This document shows, in pieces, positions 1 through 4,829 of a stretch of 6,172 nucleotides of DNA. The stretch comes from Pseudomonadota bacterium (GTDB taxonomy: Bacteria > Pseudomonadota > Alphaproteobacteria > Azospirillales > Azospirillaceae): NCBI GenBank assembly GCA_023412175.1, contig JAEYOB010000368.1, positions 1 through 6,172 of the forward strand. Reading direction: 5' to 3'. Position 1 is the first letter of the stretch; the number at the start of each line of letters is the position of its first letter. The notes under the pieces are model-generated. The model worked only from the letters and a program-made list of their open reading frames with translations. It did no database searches and was not told where the DNA came from. The position numbers were made by a program, and so were the translations under genes.

Positions 1-40
1 GCCAAGGCCCGCGGACGCGGGCCGCCCGGCGTCTGAGGGG
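1..40. repeat. GC-rich inverted repeat downstream of sspB
   Basis: A short perfect inverted repeat, GGCCCGC (6-12) against GCGGGCC (17-23) with a 4-nt loop, lies beyond the sspB 3' hairpin. It could act as a second stem behind the main sspB terminator or belong to the next gene, which is outside the window. No coding start, RNA gene or T-tract is visible in these 40 bases. Confidence 0.35.
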
Positions 41-75
41 CCGGAAAGTGCCGACCGCAGGTCGGAACTTTCCGG
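41..75 (-). terminator. Long imperfect hairpin after sspB (putative terminator)
   Basis: The arms CCGGAAAGT (41-49) and ACTTTCCGG (67-75) pair perfectly. After one mismatch (50 against 66) a further 6 bp follow, CCGACC (51-56) with GGTCGG (60-65), around a GCA turn. The total is about 15 bp plus one mismatch, starting 8 nt past the sspB stop codon on the minus strand. No run of T follows on that strand, so this is either a GC-rich terminator without a U-tract or a 3' stabilising hairpin. Its position directly behind a gene favours transcript-end function. Confidence 0.6.
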
Positions 76-83
76 TACTGGTA

Positions 84-695
84 TTACTTCTTGCGGAAGG
101 CGTCCAGCGCCACGACCTCGCCACGCTTCGGCTCCTCGGCCGGGGCGTCGTCGCCATTGTCCGCGTCGGCCTTGCCGGCCTCCGCCTTCGCCGAATCGGA
201 CTTCCCCGAATCCGACTTGGCCAGCTTGGCGATGGTCGGCTTGACCCCGTCGCGGGCCGGGCCGTCCGTGCGCAGACCATCTTTCCGCTCCGGCGCCTCG
301 CGCGTCGGCAGGGCGGCGACCTCGGCCGATTCGGCCGGCGCCGCGGGCTGGAACTGCAGCGCGAAGTTCACCGACGGGTCGGCGAAGGTGGTGATCGCGC
401 CCAGCGGAATCTCCAGGCGCTCGTGCACGTTGTTGAAGCTCAGCGTCACCGTGAACCGCTCATCGTCCACATCCAGCCCATAGTACTGGTACTGCAGGAC
501 GATGGTCATCTCGTTCGGGTACTGGCTGCGCAGGTAATCCGGGATGTCCACGCCGGGATAGCCGGTGCGGAACGTCAGGTAGAAATGATGATTGCCGGGA
601 AGACCGCGTTCGGCAACTTGGCGGATCGCATCGCGCACGACCCCCCTGAGGGCGGTCTCGACCATCTTGTCGTAACGGAGCTGCTCTTTCGCCAT
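84..695 (-). CDS. sspB: SspB-family ClpXP adaptor (ssrA-tag receptor)
   Basis: 203-residue cytoplasmic adaptor that binds ssrA-tagged proteins released by trans-translation and tethers them to ClpXP. Residues 1 to about 115 are the folded SspB domain, with family-typical stretches such as LRYDKMVETALRGVVRDA, HHFYLTFRTGYPGV, the core YPNEMTIVLQYQY and the end of the fold DPSVNFALQF. A low-complexity linker of about 75 residues rich in A, K, S, D and E follows (AKSDSGKSDSAKAEAGKADA). The C-terminal GEVVALDAFRKK corresponds to the short ClpX-binding tail seen in alphaproteobacterial SspB. I chose ATG at 695; an in-frame GTG at 701 adds two residues and is spaced better from the AAGG-type ribosome site (about 707-711), so it cannot be excluded. 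It lies about 20 nt downstream of tmRNA on the same strand. Family assignment is confident; co-transcription with ssrA is inferred. Confidence 0.93.
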   Translation of the reverse strand: MAKEQLRYDKMVETALRGVVRDAIRQVAERGLPGNHHFYLTFRTGYPGVDIPDYLRSQYPNEMTIVLQYQYYGLDVDDERFTVTLSFNNVHERLEIPLGAITTFADPSVNFALQFQPAAPAESAEVAALPTREAPERKDGLRTDGPARDGVKPTIAKLAKSDSGKSDSAKAEAGKADADNGDDAPAEEPKRGEVVALDAFRKK

Positions 696-719
696 TCTCA
701 CGCCGGCCTTCGAAAGGGA

Positions 720-931
720 AGTGTGGGCCTTCTGTTGCTAGGCGGCCCACGGACCCCACCTTCGAGTGCTACCCCGAAGGGATTTGATTTAGGCTAACCA
801 GCCGCCGTTAGGCAGCGAGGCGAGCCTGAGCAACGTTGTCGTTGGCAACTATTGCAATGGCCCGATAACGGCGGAACCATGCCGAGCGAAGACCATGCCT
901 TTACCACGCGTGTCGATCCTGTTTCGCCCCC
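720..931 (-). ncRNA. ssrA: tmRNA coding piece (tag template)
   Basis: About 212 nt. It starts with GGGGGCGAAACAGGATCGAC, which holds the 5' acceptor strand and the D-arm analogue, continues through a region expected to form pseudoknot PK1, then the tag ORF, and ends in two hairpins. These are CCTTCG/CGAAGG (780-775 with 764-759) and GTGGGCC/GGCCCAC (750-744 with 729-723, 14-nt loop), which are likely parts of a downstream pseudoknot. The 3' boundary near 720 is an estimate; it could lie a few bases either way. Confidence 0.85.
808..846 (-). other. tmRNA tag reading frame, ANDNVAQARLAA
   Basis: The resume codon GCC (846-844) follows ATAGTT, matching the upstream context of the E. coli resume codon (GTAGTC-GCA). 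Twelve codons encode A-N-D-N-V-A-Q-A-R-L-A-A and end in TAA (810-808). With the alanine from charged tmRNA the full tag would be AANDNVAQARLAA. The terminal LAA is the ClpX recognition end; the N-terminal AANDN part is the region contacted by SspB in characterised systems. The frame has no ribosome binding site of its own, as expected for a tag entered by trans-translation. Confidence 0.95.
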
Positions 932-967
932 ATGAACCCGCCCGCCAGCCATGCCGGGGGAGGGGAT
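932..967 (-). other. Intervening segment between tmRNA pieces
   Basis: 36 nt between the acceptor CCA (ends 968) and the first G of the coding piece (931). In the precursor the two acceptor strands can pair across this segment, leaving it as the loop of a tRNA-like hairpin. By analogy with known two-piece tmRNAs it should be removed, RNase P making the 5' end of the coding piece and other nucleases trimming to CCA. The cleavage steps are inferred from family knowledge and are not visible as sequence motifs. Confidence 0.8.
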
Positions 968-1050
968 TGGTGGAGGCGCCGGGTACCGCCCCCGGGTCCA
1001 CAACGCTTATTCCGCAAGGCGTTTATCGCCATAGTCGGGCGAACCCGACG
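968..1050 (-). ncRNA. ssrA: tmRNA acceptor piece (3' tRNA-like part)
   Basis: About 83 nt carrying the aminoacylated end. Its 5' part folds as GTCGGG-TTCG-CCCGAC (1049-1034), a stable UUCG-capped hairpin. The 3' part contains a 17-nt T arm, CCGGG-GGCGGTA-CCCGG, directly followed by the 3' acceptor strand CGCCTCC, discriminator A and an encoded CCA ending at 968. The T loop GGCGGTA departs from the usual TTCRANY. The 5' end is set from the -10 box a few nucleotides upstream and is good to within a few bases. Confidence 0.88.
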
Positions 1051-1055
1051 CCGGT

Positions 1056-1084
1056 AATATAGGGACTTCCTCCCCGCAGTGGAA
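1056..1084 (-). promoter_or_regulatory. Putative ssrA promoter
   Basis: On the minus strand, TATATT (1061-1056) is a strong -10 box in a very GC-rich setting. Seventeen bases upstream is TTCCAC (1084-1079), a poor -35 match. Transcription would begin about 6-7 nt past the -10 box, near 1049-1050, which coincides with the predicted 5' end of the acceptor piece. That agreement is the main support. Confidence 0.5.
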
Positions 1085-1180
1085 GAGCGGGGGTGCGGTC
1101 GCCGCCATATATTTTTCGTGGAATTTTCCCCGGCCTGGTCTAGGAATGGCGTAGGGGCCACGATTGACCCCCCAGATGCT

Positions 1181-1185
1181 GGAGA
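1181..1185 (+). promoter_or_regulatory. Ribosome binding site of thyX
   Basis: GGAGA sits 4 nt before the ATG at 1190 and decides the start: the same frame stays open upstream to a GTG at 1079, but that start has no comparable site and would place coding sequence over the ssrA promoter. Confidence 0.7.
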
Positions 1186-1189
1186 CCCC

Positions 1190-2128
1190 ATGCCGATCAC
1201 GCCCGATCAGCGCGCCGAGATCGACCGGCTGCGCGCCGTCACAACCGAGACCCGCCGCGCCACCGTGCCGGCGCTGGAAGAGATCCTGTACGAGCCGATC
1301 GACGTGCTCGACCACGGATTCGTCCGGGTCATCGACTATATGGGTGACGATTCGGCCGTGGTCCAGGCGGCGCGCGTCTCCTACGGCAAGGGCACCAAGA
1401 AGGTCAGCGAGGACGCCGGCCTCATCAAGTACCTGATGCGCCACCGCCACTCGACGCCGTTCGAGATGTGCGAGATCAAGTTCCACATCAAGCTGCCGAT
1501 CTTCGTGGCGCGCCAGTGGATCCGCCACCGCACCGCGAACGTCAACGAGTACTCGGCGCGCTACTCGATCCTCGACCGCGAGTTCTACATTCCGGCGCCC
1601 GAGCATCTCGGCGCCCAGTCCTCCAACAACCGTCAGGGCCGCGGCGACGTGCTGGAGGGCGAGGAGGCGGCGCGGGTGCTGAAGATCCTGCGCGAGGATT
1701 CCGAGCAGTGCTACGCGCACTACGAGGAGCTTCTGAACGCCCGCGAGGACGGCACGGTCATCGACGAGGGCCGCCAGGGCCTCGCGCGCGAGCTGGCGCG
1801 GATGAACCTGCCGCTGAACTACTACACGCAGTGGTACTGGAAGGTGGACCTGCACAATCTGCTGCACTTCCTGTCCCTGCGCGCCGACAGCCACGCCCAG
1901 TACGAGATCCGGGTGTACGCCGAGGCGATGCTGGACGTGGTGAAGCGCTGGGTGCCGGCGGTCTACGAGTCCTTCACCCAGTACCGCGTGGGCGGCGCCC
2001 ACCTGTCGGCCACCGGGCTGGAGATCGTCAAGCGCATGCTCTCCGGCGAGCCGGTGACGCAGGAGACCAGCGGCCTGTCGAAGCGCGAATGGCGCGAACT
2101 GATGGAATCGCTCGGACGCGAGGAGTAA
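1190..2128 (+). CDS. thyX: Flavin-dependent thymidylate synthase ThyX
   Basis: 312-residue cytoplasmic enzyme that makes dTMP from dUMP, using methylene-tetrahydrofolate as carbon donor and FAD/NADPH as reductant; it works as a tetramer. The ThyX signature RHRxxxxxxxS is present as R112-H113-R114 to S122 ([11 protein letters not shown]). It is preceded by the conserved RHRHSTPFE (84-92) and followed by YIPAPEHLG. Near the C-terminus [23 protein letters not shown] and [12 protein letters not shown] match the family's FAD/dUMP-binding region. An N-terminal extension of about 45 residues precedes the catalytic domain, so the protein is longer than compact ThyX enzymes of about 220-250 residues. 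It is transcribed divergently from ssrA and converges with a DUF983 gene. Whether the organism also has thyA cannot be told from this window. Confidence 0.97.
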   Translation: MPITPDQRAEIDRLRAVTTETRRATVPALEEILYEPIDVLDHGFVRVIDYMGDDSAVVQAARVSYGKGTKKVSEDAGLIKYLMRHRHSTPFEMCEIKFHIKLPIFVARQWIRHRTANVNEYSARYSILDREFYIPAPEHLGAQSSNNRQGRGDVLEGEEAARVLKILREDSEQCYAHYEELLNAREDGTVIDEGRQGLARELARMNLPLNYYTQWYWKVDLHNLLHFLSLRADSHAQYEIRVYAEAMLDVVKRWVPAVYESFTQYRVGGAHLSATGLEIVKRMLSGEPVTQETSGLSKREWRELMESLGREE

Positions 2129-2131
2129 GGC

Positions 2132-2157
2132 GGAGCGGGGAGGGGGGCTACCGCTCC
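2132..2157. terminator. Hairpin between convergent thyX and DUF983 genes
   Basis: GGAGCGG (2132-2138) pairs perfectly with CCGCTCC (2151-2157) around a 12-nt loop. It starts 4 nt after the thyX stop, and its loop overlaps the DUF983 stop codon (2150-2148). There is no T-tract on either side. It is a plausible shared bidirectional terminator for the two converging units. Confidence 0.45.
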
Positions 2158-2525
2158 CCGCCCTGCAGGCCGCTGGCCCACATCATGCCGAGCACCGCGC
2201 CCTTGCAGCGCGGCAGCAGGGCCAGCGTCAGCGCCAGGGTCAGAAGCGGCCAGATCGCGAAGTGCACCCACGCCTCGGGGTGGTATGTCTGCTCGACCGA
2301 CAGCAGGGCCGGTATGACGATGTGGCCGACGATCAGGATGGTCATCCACGGCGGCGCATCGTCGGCGCGCATGTGGCCGTAGCTCTCGCCGCAGGCCGCG
2401 CACCGGTCCACCGGCTTCAGGTAGCGGTGCAGCAGCTTGCCGCGGCCGCAGGCCGGGCAGGTCTGCGCCACGCCGCGCAGTACGGCCGACAGCTTTGATC
2501 GTTTCTCGACGGGAATGCTCGCCAT
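2148..2525 (-). CDS. DUF983 zinc-ribbon membrane protein
   Basis: 125-residue protein of the DUF983 family, whose biochemical role is not established. Two CxxC pairs, CPAC (23-26) and CAAC (42-45), form a probable zinc ribbon typical of the family. The conserved block RADDAPPW follows, then two hydrophobic segments (about 58-79 and 85-108), so the zinc ribbon should lie on one face of the inner membrane. The start at 2525 has a good ribosome site, GGAAGG, 6 nt upstream; an in-frame ATG at 2555 would add 10 residues but lacks one. The gene lies 55 nt behind a 57-residue ORF on the same strand and probably shares its transcript. DUF983 genes sometimes sit near cytochrome oxidase assembly genes in alphaproteobacteria, but none is present here. 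Confidence 0.9.
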   Translation of the reverse strand: MASIPVEKRSKLSAVLRGVAQTCPACGRGKLLHRYLKPVDRCAACGESYGHMRADDAPPWMTILIVGHIVIPALLSVEQTYHPEAWVHFAIWPLLTLALTLALLPRCKGAVLGMMWASGLQGGER

Positions 2526-2580
2526 CTCAACCCTTCCGTTCGGTGCCGCGCTCATATGGGGTGCGGAACGCCGTCGGCAA

Positions 2581-2754
2581 TCAGGCCTCGGGCTGCTTGG
2601 GGCGCACGGCCTCTATGCGGCGGACGATGTTCTCCAGCCGCATCTGCAACTCGTGGGCGCACAGCGCGTACGATCCGGCGCGCGCCTCGCCGGCGATGTC
2701 GTCGAGGGCGGATTCCAGTTCGCGGATGCGGGCGTTGCGATGGTCCTGGGCCAT
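2581..2754 (-). CDS. 57-residue charged helical protein, unknown function
   Basis: Small ORF that starts at ATG 2754 (MAQDHRNARIRELESALD) and ends at TGA 2583-2581. AGGA lies 7 nt before the ATG, a normal ribosome site. The composition is soluble and charged, with regularly spaced hydrophobic residues in RIRELESALDDIAGEARAG and LQMRLENIVRRIEAVR, consistent with two amphipathic helices, perhaps an oligomerising hairpin. There is no signal peptide, membrane segment or cysteine motif apart from one Cys. Codon usage fits the neighbouring genes, with G or C at most third positions. It is followed by the DUF983 gene and is probably in the same unit. I do not recognise the family and assign no function. 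Confidence 0.7.
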   Translation of the reverse strand: MAQDHRNARIRELESALDDIAGEARAGSYALCAHELQMRLENIVRRIEAVRPKQPEA

Positions 2755-2886
2755 GGAAGGGTCCTGCCGAAGTGGTCTTTCTGCCTGAAATGCCGTCGCA
2801 TCGGTTGACGCGCGGCACCGGGCCGTTTACGGCATCATCCGGAATCATCGTATGCCCAGGAAAACGCGACAAGGGGGATCGGAACC
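2755..2886 (+). promoter_or_regulatory. Leader and putative promoter of the ABC importer operon
   Basis: This 132-bp gap separates divergent units. On the plus strand TTGACG (2805-2810) resembles a -35 box, and 17 bases later TACGGC (2828-2833) is a weak -10. The leader then runs about 45 nt to the binding-protein start, with AAGGGGG (2871-2877) as the likely ribosome site. I see no T-box, attenuator peptide or clear operator palindrome. The promoter for the minus-strand 57-residue ORF must also lie here, but no convincing boxes stand out. Confidence 0.35.
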
Positions 2887-3849
2887 ATGAAGATTTCGCG
2901 CGTCCTGCTGGCGGCCGCCACGGCGACCCTGCTGGCCTCTCCGGTGCTGGCGCAGACCAAGTCGGTTGCCATCACCGCCATCGTCGAGCATCCGGCGCTC
3001 GACGCCACCCGCGACGGCGTCATCGCGGCGCTGAAGGATGCCGGCTTCACGCCGGGCGAGGGGCTCAAGGTCGACTACCAGTCGGCGCAGGGCAATCCGG
3101 CGACCGCGGCGCAGATCGCCCGCCAGTTCGTCGGCCAGCGCCCGGACGTCATCGTGCCGATCTCCACCCCCTCGGCGCAGGCCGTGGCGGCGGCGACGCG
3201 CGACGTGGCCGTGGTCTTCACCGCGGTCACCGATCCGGTGAGCGCGCAGCTCGTCAAGAGCATGGAGAAGCCCGGCGGCAACGTGACCGGCCTGTCGGAC
3301 ATGGCGCCGGTGGGCGCACACGTCGCCCTGATCCAGGAGATCGTGCCGGCCGCCAAGCGCCTGGGCGTCGTCTACAATCCCGGCGAGCCCAACTCGGTCG
3401 CCATGGTCAAGGTGCTGAAGGACGAGGCGGCCAAGAAGGGCCTTGCCGTCGTCGAGGCGGCGGCCAACAAGTCGTCCGAGGTGCAGACCGCGGGGCGCAG
3501 CCTGGTCGGCAAGGTGGACGCGATCTACGTTCCGCTCGACAACACGGTGGTTTCGGCCCTGGAGTCGCTGGTCGCGGTCGGCGCGCAGGCGAAGCTGCCG
3601 GTGTTCTCCGCCGACACCGACAGCGTGGCACGCGGCGCCGTGGCGAGCATCGGCTTCGATTACTTCCAGGTCGGCAAGCAGACCGGTGCCGTGGTGGCGC
3701 GGATCCTGAAGGGCGAGAAGCCCGGCGACATCCCGGTGGAAGTGGCGAAGGGCACCGACCTGTTCGTCAACGCCAAGTCCGCTGCCGCCATGGGCGTGAC
3801 CATCCCGGAGAGCGTCGCCAAGCGCGCCACGAAGACGGTCGGTCAGTAA
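2887..3849 (+). CDS. ABC importer periplasmic binding protein, TrpX/ABC_sub_bind family
   Basis: 320-residue periplasmic solute receptor that would hand its ligand to the permease encoded next. Residues 1-22 are a Sec signal peptide (MKIS, hydrophobic core LLAAATATLLAS, then VLA with cleavage before Q23). The mature part follows the ABC_sub_bind pattern closely: AITAIVEHPALDATRDGV at the start, YQSAQGNPATAAQIARQFV, PDVIVPISTPSAQAV, VVFTAVTDPVSAQLV, the YNPGEPNSV segment, DAIYVPLDNTVVSA, FSADTDSVARGAVASIGFDY and a final LFVN. These are landmarks of the two-lobed fold. A member from Streptococcus pneumoniae, TrpX, binds tryptophan and other aromatic amino acids; other members are uncharacterised, so the ligand here is an inference. 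It is the first gene of a three-gene importer operon and is followed by a perfect hairpin before the permease. Confidence 0.92.
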   Translation: MKISRVLLAAATATLLASPVLAQTKSVAITAIVEHPALDATRDGVIAALKDAGFTPGEGLKVDYQSAQGNPATAAQIARQFVGQRPDVIVPISTPSAQAVAAATRDVAVVFTAVTDPVSAQLVKSMEKPGGNVTGLSDMAPVGAHVALIQEIVPAAKRLGVVYNPGEPNSVAMVKVLKDEAAKKGLAVVEAAANKSSEVQTAGRSLVGKVDAIYVPLDNTVVSALESLVAVGAQAKLPVFSADTDSVARGAVASIGFDYFQVGKQTGAVVARILKGEKPGDIPVEVAKGTDLFVNAKSAAAMGVTIPESVAKRATKTVGQ

Positions 3850-3869
3850 GTTCGGGCCTTGTGACACTT

Positions 3870-3916
3870 GCCCCCGCCCCATCCCTCCGCGGTCGCAGGA
3901 GGGATGGGGCGGGGGC
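3870..3916. repeat. Perfect 18-bp inverted repeat inside the importer operon
   Basis: CCCCCGCCCCATCCCTCC (3871-3888) and GGAGGGATGGGGCGGGGG (3898-3915) are exact reverse complements around a 9-nt loop (GCGGTCGCA). One further G-C pair (3870/3916) extends the stem to 19 bp. It lies 20 nt past the binding-protein stop and 16 nt before the permease GTG. In the transcript it would be extremely stable. There is no T-tract, so full termination is unlikely; it may shield the 3' end of the binding-protein mRNA and lower expression of the membrane genes, as intergenic hairpins do in other ABC operons. It shares the CCCCCGCCC motif with the repeat at the window's right end. Confidence 0.9.
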
Positions 3917-3920
3917 GGTA

Positions 3921-3925
3921 GAGGA
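3921..3925 (+). promoter_or_regulatory. Ribosome binding site of the permease gene
   Basis: GAGGA lies 7 nt before the GTG at 3933 and only 4 nt after the 19-bp stem. This supports the GTG start; the nearby ATG at 3925 is out of frame. Confidence 0.6.
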
Positions 3926-3932
3926 TGAGTAA

Positions 3933-4829
3933 GTGACTGAAATCGCCTTTTTCGGCGCGGTGGAGATCGGGCTGGTCTACGCGCTGGTGGCGCTCGGGGT
4001 GTTCCTGTCGTTCCGGGTGCTCGACTTCCCGGACCTGACGGTGGACGGCAGCTTTCCCCTGGGCGCCGCGGTCGCCGCCACGCTGATCGTCGCCGGGGCC
4101 AACCCGTGGCTCGCCAGCCTCGCCGCCATGGCCGCGGGGGCGATGGCCGGGCTTGTCACGGCGGTGCTCAACGTGCGCTTCCGCATCCTGCACCTGCTGG
4201 CGTCGATCCTCACCATGATCGCGCTGTTCTCGGTGAACCTCCGCGTCATGGGCAAGCCCAACGTCGCGCTGATCATGGAGGACACGGTGCTGACGCCGTT
4301 CTACGGCCTGGGGCTGCCCGACCACATCGTGCGGCCGCTGTTCGTCGCCGCGGTGGTGCTGGTGGTGGTTCTGCTGCTGGCGCGCTTCCTGTCCAGCGAA
4401 TTCGGGCTGGCGATGCGGGCCACCGGCGTCAATGCGCGCATGGCCCGCGCCCAGGGCGTGCAGACCGACACCCACCTGACCTTCGGCATCGCGCTGTCCA
4501 ATGGGCTGGTCGGGCTGGCCGGGGCGCTGTTCGCGCAGACCAACGGCTTCGCCGACGTCACCACCGGCATCGGCACCATCGTCGTCGGCCTCGCCGCGGT
4601 CATCGTCGGCGAGACGGTGCTGCCGCTGCGCGGGCTCGCGGGCGCGCTGATCGCCTGCGTGGTGGGCTCGATCCTCTACCGTTTGGCGGTGCAGTTCGCG
4701 CTGTCGGCCGACGCCATCGGCCTCCAGGCGTCCGACCTCAATCTGGTGACGGCGGTGCTGGTGGCGGTGGCGCTGATCCTGCCGCGGATGAAGATGCGCG
4801 CCGGTCAGGCGGCGAAGGTGGCGAAATGA
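3933..4829 (+). CDS. ABC importer permease, BPD_transp_2 type (TrpY-like)
   Basis: 298-residue inner-membrane permease, the channel subunit paired with the preceding binding protein. Around eight to nine hydrophobic segments are visible, including about 9-25, 42-60, 61-78, 88-102, 131-150, 187-204, 210-226 and 235-252, plus one near the C-terminus. Family landmarks are FRVLDFPDLTVDGSFPLGAA near the N-terminus and the cytoplasmic coupling loop GLAMRATGVNARMARAQGV, where permeases of the LivH/BPD_transp_2 class contact the ATPase. Its start is GTG with GAGGA upstream. Its TGA overlaps the ATPase ATG by ATGA, which suggests translational coupling. It belongs with the uncharacterised permeases found next to ABC_sub_bind receptors; aromatic amino acid transport is possible but unproven. 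Confidence 0.92.
   Translation: MTEIAFFGAVEIGLVYALVALGVFLSFRVLDFPDLTVDGSFPLGAAVAATLIVAGANPWLASLAAMAAGAMAGLVTAVLNVRFRILHLLASILTMIALFSVNLRVMGKPNVALIMEDTVLTPFYGLGLPDHIVRPLFVAAVVLVVVLLLARFLSSEFGLAMRATGVNARMARAQGVQTDTHLTFGIALSNGLVGLAGALFAQTNGFADVTTGIGTIVVGLAAVIVGETVLPLRGLAGALIACVVGSILYRLAVQFALSADAIGLQASDLNLVTAVLVAVALILPRMKMRAGQAAKVAK

Larger units (their letters stand above)
720..1050 (-). ncRNA. ssrA: Permuted two-piece tmRNA gene (alphaproteobacterial type)
   Basis: tmRNA rescues ribosomes stalled on broken mRNA: charged with alanine it enters the empty A site, then serves as template for a degradation tag. Here the gene is permuted on the minus strand. The acceptor part (1050-968) ends in CGCCTCCACCA. 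A spacer (967-932) follows, then the coding part begins with GGGGGCGAAACAGGATCGAC at 931, the classic tmRNA 5' end. GGGGGCG pairs over 7 bp with CGCCTCC, with a G.U at the third pair, the alanyl-tRNA synthetase determinant. The tag ORF (846-808) encodes ANDNVAQARLAA. The AAGGC at 901-897 in the coding piece can pair with GCCTT at 1020-1016 in the acceptor piece, which would rebuild helix H2 between the two RNAs. The outer ends (about 1050 and 720) are estimates: the first from the promoter position, the second from the last hairpin and from coding pieces of roughly 210 nt recalled for relatives. No long protein ORF occupies the region convincingly. Confidence 0.95.

Noticed and set aside
723..750. 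Hairpin GTGGGCC/GGCCCAC as an intrinsic terminator between ssrA and sspB
   Set aside because: No T-tract follows on the minus strand, and its place and 14-nt loop fit the terminal structured part of the tmRNA coding piece better. Some termination here cannot be excluded.
48..797. 249-codon plus-strand open frame opposite sspB and the tmRNA coding piece
   Set aside because: Antisense to a clear SspB and across a structured RNA. It is Arg/Leu/Val-rich, lacks recognisable motifs and is explained by high-GC antisense openness.
1079..1189. N-terminal extension of thyX from a GTG at 1079
   Set aside because: Adds 37 residues of atypical composition, lies over the ssrA -35 region and lacks a good ribosome site, while ATG 1190 has GGAGA in place.
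794..1200. Short minus-strand frames inside the tmRNA gene
   Set aside because: They overlap the acceptor stem, T arm and tag region, which are explained in full by tmRNA structure; their translations look like random GC-rich sequence.
1007..2002. 331-codon minus-strand open frame opposite thyX
   Set aside because: Its sequence is the antisense of conserved ThyX codons, and it runs through the ssrA promoter into the acceptor piece. No ribosome site or family motif is visible.
2755..2886. T-box or tryptophan riboregulator ahead of the importer
   Set aside because: The leader is short, with no T-box sequence, Trp-codon leader peptide or alternative terminator stems.
2845..3882. 345-codon minus-strand frame opposite the binding-protein gene
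   Set aside because: His/Arg/Leu-rich antisense shadow with no start signals or domain pattern.
2556..3932. 458-codon plus-strand frame over the binding-protein gene
   Set aside because: It is a shifted frame of the TrpX-like receptor with extreme Arg/Gly content. The receptor frame has a signal peptide and conserved family landmarks.
4106..4825. Upstream extension of the ATPase frame through the permease gene
   Set aside because: The extension is a shifted permease frame. The ABC domain begins right after ATG 4826, which overlaps the permease stop as ATGA.
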